Source: Nymphaea colorata (lineage: Eukaryota; Streptophyta; Magnoliopsida; Nymphaeales; Nymphaeaceae). From it: 64,000 bases of DNA. Positions 58,185 to 64,000 of the stretch are shown here, piece after piece. Location: positions 12,574,106 through 12,638,105 of the forward strand of contig NC_045141.1 in the NCBI RefSeq assembly GCF_008831285.2, written 5' to 3'. The translations under genes were made by a program, and so were the position numbers. Below the pieces are notes generated by a model. That model ran no database searches. It saw only the letters and a list, made by a program, of their open reading frames with translations, and was not told the DNA's origin. The stretch's first letter is position 1; each line of letters starts with the position of its first letter.

Positions 58185-60850
58185 AATATGAACAGTCCAT
58201 TTCAGCTTGTTTTCAACAAGGGGCCCGATTATGGATGCATGAGAGTCTTTGGAAGCCGATGTTTCCCTTATCTTTGAGATTATGCCAAGAACAAGTTGGA
58301 GCCTAGATCCTTACCCTGCATTTTTATAGGGTATAGCTCAGCACATAAAGGATATAAATGCTTATACCCACCAACGAATCAGATTTTCATATCTAGAAAT
58401 GTTGTTTTTGATGAAAATGTATTCCCTTTTTAACAACCTGGGAGTTTATTTTCACCAATCTCTCATTCTCAGGAAGGTGTCACCTACAGGGCATGGCTTG
58501 ATGACAACCAGCCAGTTGATGAAGTTTCTAAGTTTGGCTCTGACAATGAACTTGAAAATGACTCCATTAGGACTCGTTGTCACAATGACAACTGTGACTC
58601 GTCTTCAAGTAGCAATCTCCCAATTGCTACGGGTGCTAACTCTTCTCACGTTGATACAAATTCTAGCTCTTCTCAAGATGTTATCACTGATTTCATGTCA
58701 CATCCTCAATTGGGTCCACAGCTACCATCTCTTATCAATTCTCACTCCATGGTCACCAGGGCAAAAGATGGCATCGTTAAACCAAATCCAAAGTACTTCA
58801 TTGCCCTTCTGGTTCCTTTGGAACCTAAAACAGTTAAGGAAGCACTCAAGCATCCAGGATGGGTAAAAGCAATGGTGGAAGAAATAGAAGCATTCAATTT
58901 GTGCAAAACATGGACCCTAATACCCCGATCTGCCGATATGAATGTCATCTCCACCAGATGGGTCTTCAAAACTAAGCTGAAAAGCAATGGAACCTTGGAT
59001 CGTCTAAAGGCTCGACTAGTGGCTCATGGGTTCAATCAAATTCCTGGAATTGACTTTATGGAAACTTTTTCACCAGTCATCAAAGCAGCCACAATTCGCA
59101 TTGTATTGACTATCGCCTTATCTCGAATTGGGATATTAGGCAACTTGATGTCAAAAATGCTTTTTTACATGAAGATTATGTAGAGCAGCCACAAAGGATT
59201 TGAAGATCTTACCAAACCAGACCATGTATGCCGACTTCATAAAGCTCTCTATGGACTTCGACAAGCTCCAAGGGCATGGTATAATAGGTTTGGATTTTTT
59301 CTACTCTCTCAAGGTTTCTTTTGCAGCATTTCAGATTCTTCTCTCTATATTTGTCATCATAAAAGGGGAACCATCATTCTATTATTGTATATGGATGATA
59401 TCATCTTGACCGGTAGCAATAATCTTTTCATTCAAGAATTCATCACTGAGCTAATAATGAGTTATTGATGAAGGATTTAGGAAGCTTGCATCACTTCCTT
59501 GGTATTGAGGTTCTCAATCAAAAGAAATGGTGCCCAACAAAAATGGCCTCAGTGGTTCAACTGTGTCTTCTCACAACTTGGCACAGCGCGTTTCCCTTCT
59601 GATTTTTTCCTGGGGCAGGTGGAAAACATTAGATTTTGGCTTCTCTCGTGGGCTGGTCCTCGCATCTGGCCACACCTTATGGAAAGTCTCACGTGGGCTG
59701 GTTTTCACGTCCTGCTAAAAGTGTCCCGATTGAATGTGTGCAGCCATTCGTTTTTCTCCTCCACCATGCGGGCTAATTCAAAGCAGTCCACTAATGTTTG
59801 TGGCTTCATCGCTTGGACTTCTATGCGTATTTCATCCTTCAATACTGCTAAGAATGTGCCGATGAGGGCTGTAAGGAGCCATCCACGCACCATATTCGTC
59901 AACGCCTCGAAATGTTCCTAGTATTCCAACACTGTACCCGATCGTTTAATGCTCGACAACTCTACATTGTAGTCGAGATATGCCGGCGGCCCAAAGCGCG
60001 ACGTGAGCTCTTTTACCAAGATCACCCAGTCTGGTCTTCCTTGCTGCGACACCAACCAACGGTACCAGCATATCGCCGCTTGACGTACTCTTTCGTTGCC
60101 CACGATTCCTTGGCAATCGAAGTACTGTTCGGCGTGGGATACCCATCTGACGGGGTCGTCTCTAGAGAACCATGGACAATCCATCTTCGTTGGGTGCCAC
60201 GCAAGATATTCCAAGTCTTTTTCTCAATCAAAAGCAGTATGCTTACAGCCTCTTAGAACATGTTGATCTAACAACTTGTAAACCAGTTGTAACCTCTCTA
60301 GTTCAGAATTTTCGGCCACCTTCTGAAGATCCACTGTTTGTCGATCCTACACTCTATCGCAGCTTGGTAGGCGGACTGCAATATTTCATGTTCACCTGTC
60401 CTGACATCACCTATAGTGTCAACTATGTCAACCAATATATGCAGCAGCCTACTCAAAGTCAATTTATGCTTGTTAAAAGAATACTTCGATATGTTCATGG
60501 GACTATTGAACTCGGCTGTATAATTTCACCTCAGTCAGTTTTTCGCTTGCATGCTTACTCTAATTCAGATTGGGCTGGGTGTCAAGAAACACGACGATCC
60601 ACAACTGGTTTTTGCACATTCATTGGCACAAATGTTATCTCCTGGACAGCTAAGAAACAGTCAATGGTGGCTCGATCTACAATTGAAGCAGAATATAGAT
60701 CGATGGCCTCTGCAGCAGTCGAATTAACATGGCTTTCCTTCATTCTCAAAGATATCCGCAGCTATACTGTGACAATATGTCTGTCTTACAAGTCAGCATT
60801 AAACCAGTGTTTCATTCAAGAATGAAACATGTTGCCATTGATTATCATTT
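58185..60850 (+). pseudogene. Inverted copia block: integrase C-terminus, RT, RNase H
   Basis: Plus strand, opposite to the host element. It starts NSPFQLVFNKGPDYGCMRVF and LEPRSLPCIFIGYSSAHKGY (integrase C-terminal). RT follows: VISTRWVFKTKLKSNGTLDR, FNQIPGIDFMETFSPVIKAA, then in other frames QLDVKNAFLHEDYVEQP, ALYGLRQAPRAWYN and LLYMDDIILTGS (active site near 59390). RNase H has SNSDWAGCQETRRSTTGFC and IEAEYRSMASAAVELTW. It ends HSRMKHVAIDYH at about 60850. An antisense gypsy-gag insertion lies at 59525-60219. Confidence 0.9.
59525..60219 (-). mobile_element. Insertion carrying a gypsy gag fragment, 14-bp flanking duplication
   Basis: TTCTCAATCAAAAG occurs at 59511-59524 and again at 60220-60233, flanking a segment foreign to the copia frame. 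On the minus strand it encodes a Ty3-type gag: DDPVRWVSHAEQYFDCQGI, GRPDWVILVKELTSRFGP, then in another frame LLTALIGTFLAVLKDEI and FELARMVEEKNEW. Removing it and one 14-mer rejoins FLGIEV to LFLNQKQYAYSLLEH of the copia RT. Confidence 0.72.
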
Positions 60851-61891
60851 GGCAGTCGATTTATTAACCACACAGCTGTAGAGAATGCTTCAACCCAAAA
60901 TTTTGTTGGCATGCTAGCGTGAAACATCATAGCAAGTCCAAGTTCAACTATGGTTCGATGTCAACGTTCAACCATTCCATTCTGAGGAGGGGTTTTAGGA
61001 CATGCCTTTAAGTGTTGGATACCACATTCACGCAGAAGCAAGGGTGTTACTATTAAATTCTCCACCTTCATCGGTTTGAAAAAATTTTATTCCTTTCCCA
61101 AATTGATTTTTCACAAATTTGTGAAAAATCTCACAAAATTTTGACTTGAACTTCATTGGATAAAACCAAATGAAATGGGTAGATTCATCAACAAAAATTG
61201 CATAATACTTATATTGTTGAGAGCCGATGATGGTAGCAGGTCCCCATAAATCACAGTGCACACGACCAAGAAATTCATCACAATGTTCTTCAACAGGAAG
61301 ATATGGAAGACGACATGACTTAGTTAATTGACAGCTAGAACATAAAATTCTGCTACTAGATGAGCCAAGAATTTTGATGGCCTTTTTATTAACCAAAAAC
61401 TCTATTACCTACTGATTAATGTGGCCAAGACGATGATGCCACACTTCTTTAAATGCTCCTCAAAATTTGACTGAGAAAAAAGCCTTGTGATCTCCTTGAA
61501 ATTTTAACACAGCTTTTATATTTTCCAGCATGTAGAGACCATCTGGTCTAGTTCTGGACGCCACAATCTGCCGATTCCTCTTATCCTTTACAAGAAAACT
61601 ATTAGCCGAGAATTCAAAAATATATGGCATGTCTGCTGTTAATTGACTGACTGAAATTAAATTCTTTTTCATTTCTGAAACCACCAAAACATTCTTGAGA
61701 AGAACAGAATTTTGCCCTTCATTAACAGTAGCATTTCCTACATGCGTGATGTCAAGTTTCTGACCATTGCCTACCATTATTTTTTTCTGAACCATAATAT
61801 TTAGTTGAGATTTTAAGATTACATGCTTCCACTGTGACGTGGGCAGATGCTTCAGTATCCGAGAACGGTTGTTGATCTTGACCATCCGCAA
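60851..61891 (-). pseudogene. Copia GAG-pre-integrase and N-terminal half of integrase
   Basis: Pre-integrase segment ASRTRPDGLYMLENIKAVLK. The integrase has CSSCQLTKSC (zinc binding), HCDLWGPATI (first catalytic Asp), YAIFVDESTHFIWFYPMKFK and FFQTDEGGEF (second Asp). Then, with a stop, NGMVER (catalytic Glu) and FWVEAFSTAVWLINRLP, where the minus-strand reading ends at about 60851. Confidence 0.85.
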
Positions 61892-62858
61892 TCTTCATTG
61901 CAGCTAATGCCTGAGGAATTTGTTTGGGCTGGAGTGTTTGATTGAAGCGATGCCAACAATTAAGTGCGGAATGGTTTTTTGTATGGCAGATTTGGCACAC
62001 GACTCCCTTTTGAGAGGCATTGGGCTGGTTATTATTTTCTCTTTTGTCAATGTTGAATGAAATACCTTGGCTGGCTTGACAAAACTCACATCCCTTAGAA
62101 TCAAACGACTGATTTTTATATCCCTTATATCTCTGATTTTGAACACACTGATTCTTAAAGGCCACCTGAGTACCTGAAATGTCTCCATACATCGTTCTTA
62201 CCGTCTCATGATTTTCAAGCTGGGCAATGACTTCCAAGTATGGTGGAGTTGGAGGACGCATATAGGTTGTTCTAAAAGACTCATATTCTGGGCCGAGACC
62301 AGTCAACAACCAGAAAACTTTAGATTGATCTGAAACTAGTTTTCCAATGACAGCAAGTTCATCGCATATAATTTTGAAATTTCTGGTGTATTCAACAATA
62401 CTTAGATTGCCTTCCCGATTCATCTGAAGTCTTTGCATAAGGAGCATTTCTCGCTCTTGCGACTCATAAGCAAATCTGCGGTTTAGAGTATTCCATACCT
62501 GTTTGGAGGTTTTTAGGCCAACGACTAACCCCAATATTTCTTCAAATAGGATTCCTATAATCGATCCATGTAGCAACCGATCTGATCTTTGCCAAGCATT
62601 GAAATCTGAATTCAAAACTTGTTCAGCTACAATGACTTCGCTTCCATTATGGCTGTTGTTGGGAAAATATCTATCAAGCATGGGAGTTTCTCCATTGACA
62701 AAACTTGTCATATCTTGACTTTCAATTAGTCCTAGCACCTGCGTCTGCCATAGAAGAAAATTGAATTGGGTCAATTTGATGGAAACAAAATTGGCGACGT
62801 TCAGGTTGAAAGGATATGGATATTTTGTGGAGGCAGTCTGCGAGCTTTGTGAGGCCAT
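61752..62858 (-). pseudogene. Copia gag and start of protease
   Basis: Begins MASQSSQTASTKYPYPFNLN. A UBN2-type gag core contains VSIKLTQFNFLLWQTQVLGL and WLLTGLGPEYESF. A zinc knuckle CQICHTKNHSALNC (C-x2-C-x4-H-x4-C) follows. The protease begins near the end: where D-T-G-A is expected the sequence reads DTEASAHVT. This long frame is open for about 370 codons. Confidence 0.85.
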
Positions 62859-62881
62859 AGAGTCGTATGGCTCTGATACCA

Positions 62882-63258
62882 TGAAAGAAATGAGAGCACT
62901 AAAGAATATTTCTCACGTTACATTTACAATGATCTATTACAAGTATATATACAGAAGAGATTTACAGGATCCACGATTTTTGGAGTGGATGAAAGATTAC
63001 TTAAAAGGAAGATTATATCGGAACAAATCTGCCGTGTCTCCCTTTTAAGTAATTTCAGTAATTTCAATTTTATCAATCTCCACAACGCCTTCCTTAATTT
63101 TCGTCTTTCTATTGATATCAAGATCCTCAACATCCTCCTTAATTCTCATCTTTCCATTGATATCAAGATCCTCAACATCTTCAGTGATTTCCTTGATCTT
63201 CAGCACGTTCTTATTTTGAATATCCCTCATATCATGTTTTGCTGATTTACTCTTACCA
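62882..63258 (-). repeat. 5' LTR of copia element
   Basis: 377 bp, TGGTAAGAG...CTTTCA on the minus strand. It is 45 bp longer than the 3' LTR, fully explained by a 45-bp tandem duplication (GATATCAAGATCCTCAACAT units, about 63113 and 63158). Confidence 0.93.
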
Positions 63259-63263
63259 CCACC

Positions 63264-64000
63264 ACCACTGGATGGATTCCTACAGACTATTATTCCATTT
63301 GGTAATGTGTACGTCAAATTTTCCTTTCAGAAATTTTCAGCATCGAGTTGCCCAGTTAATGAATATGTGATATGCTGACTCTTCCTTAGATTCACACAGG
63401 TGACATCGGTTGGCAAGGAAGAGTCCAAGTTTCTGTAATCTGTCCCAGGACACAAGACAATTTTCAAGTGTTAAGGCATTATTCTTCCACACTTTGAGAA
63501 AATTAGGAGAAGCTCGCCTACGAAGTTTGATCTTCTCATATATTTCATGGCGCCCAATTTCCTCTATCCTTCTAATATCCAGCATAAGTATGTCCTCATT
63601 TTGGGAGAGCTCTATGTGATGGATAACCTGCTTAATCCATGATGATTGCACCTCCTTCGTTCTTGGGGAAGCACAAGTTCTTCCAACCAATGGGTAAATT
63701 TTCTTTTGAGAATCTATGTCGCCCCTTAAGAACATGTTGCTGAGTCTTTCAAGCATATTGATAACCTCTATTGGTAAGCAAAAAGCCATCATCCAATATC
63801 CAATGGTGGCCTGAATAAGAGGGTAGCTTGCTTTCTATAAAGCAAGTTTCTTTTCAACGTTGGTAATGAGATTGGCACAAACCTCCATGGTTTATTTTCT
63901 TAGGAATAGTGGGGGCCCAACATAGGAGACGGGGAGCGTGGCATTTCTCCATTCAAGAATCTGAGCTATCTCAAAAACGTTGGCTTCATCCACATGGAAT
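63264..64000 (-). mobile_element. LINE ORF2 part, truncated by window edge, split from 56890-57697 by copia
   Basis: Minus strand: FCLPIEVINMLERLSNMFLR, a degenerate KKIYPLVGRTCASPRTKE block, FLKVWKNNALTLENCLVSWD, then RCHLCESKEESAYHIFINW (zf-RVT C-x2-C...H). It continues to the copia insertion at 63264 and resumes at 57697. The 5' portion lies outside the window. Confidence 0.8.

Larger units (their letters stand above)
57703..63258 (-). mobile_element. Ty1/copia retrotransposon with internally inverted block, TSD CCACC
   Basis: On the minus strand: 5' LTR (63258-62882), PBS TGGTATCAGAGCC (62881-62869), gag, protease and first half of integrase (62858 down to about 60851), a short polyprotein tail (58184-58047), PPT TTTGAGGGGGCT (58046-58035) and 3' LTR (58034-57703). 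Identical CCACC flanks at 57698-57702 and 63259-63263. The intervening block 58185-60850 encodes the rest of integrase, RT and RNase H on the plus strand, that is, inverted in place. It cannot be functional. Confidence 0.9.

Noticed and set aside
57866-58186. Separate small gene on the minus strand
   Set aside because: It is the copia polyprotein tail (VPSSQQVADIFTKALS) reading into the 3' LTR.

Overview
The window is nuclear DNA of a flowering plant. Two host genes have typical plant gene models: a WAV3-type RING/vWA ubiquitin ligase with its C-terminal signature, and a plastid-targeted glutamyl-tRNA reductase. The rest is AT-rich and filled with plant-type LTR retrotransposons, LINEs, hAT-, CACTA- and MITE-like elements and a scrap of plastid DNA. 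I cannot name the species from the sequence alone.

Layout. 1-2362 (+): WAV3-like E3 ligase, open at the left window edge. 2363-9560: spacer with tandem repeats, a minus-strand Ty1/copia 3' end (about 6850-7710) and a decayed plus-strand LINE (about 7745-10315). 11700-13640: a plus-strand copia 3' end whose LTR carries a 107-bp tandem repeat. 15.5-25.3 kb: MITE-like elements, a diverged ~1 kb segmental duplication (19.0-19.9 and 23.0-24.2 kb) and a TRIM-like LTR next to 63 bases matching initiator tRNA-Met. 26122-28272 (-): HEMA glutamyl-tRNA reductase, three exons, apparently intact. 28.8-37.4 kb: a 352-bp hAT-like element with an 8-bp target-site duplication (TSD), two inverted copies of a MITE around a long TA run, a LINE remnant split by a 128-bp CACTA-type MITE, and a plastid ndhD fragment.

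39384-47069 (+) is a full-length but defective Ty3/gypsy element with both LTRs, PBS, polypurine tract and CTTTT TSD. A 981-bp hAT-like element carrying a piece of a BAHD acyltransferase gene sits in its gag. 47-56.9 kb is spacer with more MITE and hAT-like elements. From 56.9 kb to the right edge lies a minus-strand LINE split at 57697/63264 by a copia element (57703-63258, TSD CCACC). The interior of this copia element (about 58185-60850) is inverted relative to its own LTRs, gag and PBS, and that inverted block holds a further antisense gypsy-gag insertion.

Only HEMA and the WAV3-like gene look functional. They have no evident functional link. Everything else records transposition, nesting and decay. 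The most unusual points are the internally inverted copia element, the BAHD-carrying hAT-like element, the TRIM-like LTR with 63 bases of antisense tRNA, and a family of hAT-like elements built from short GC-rich repeats.
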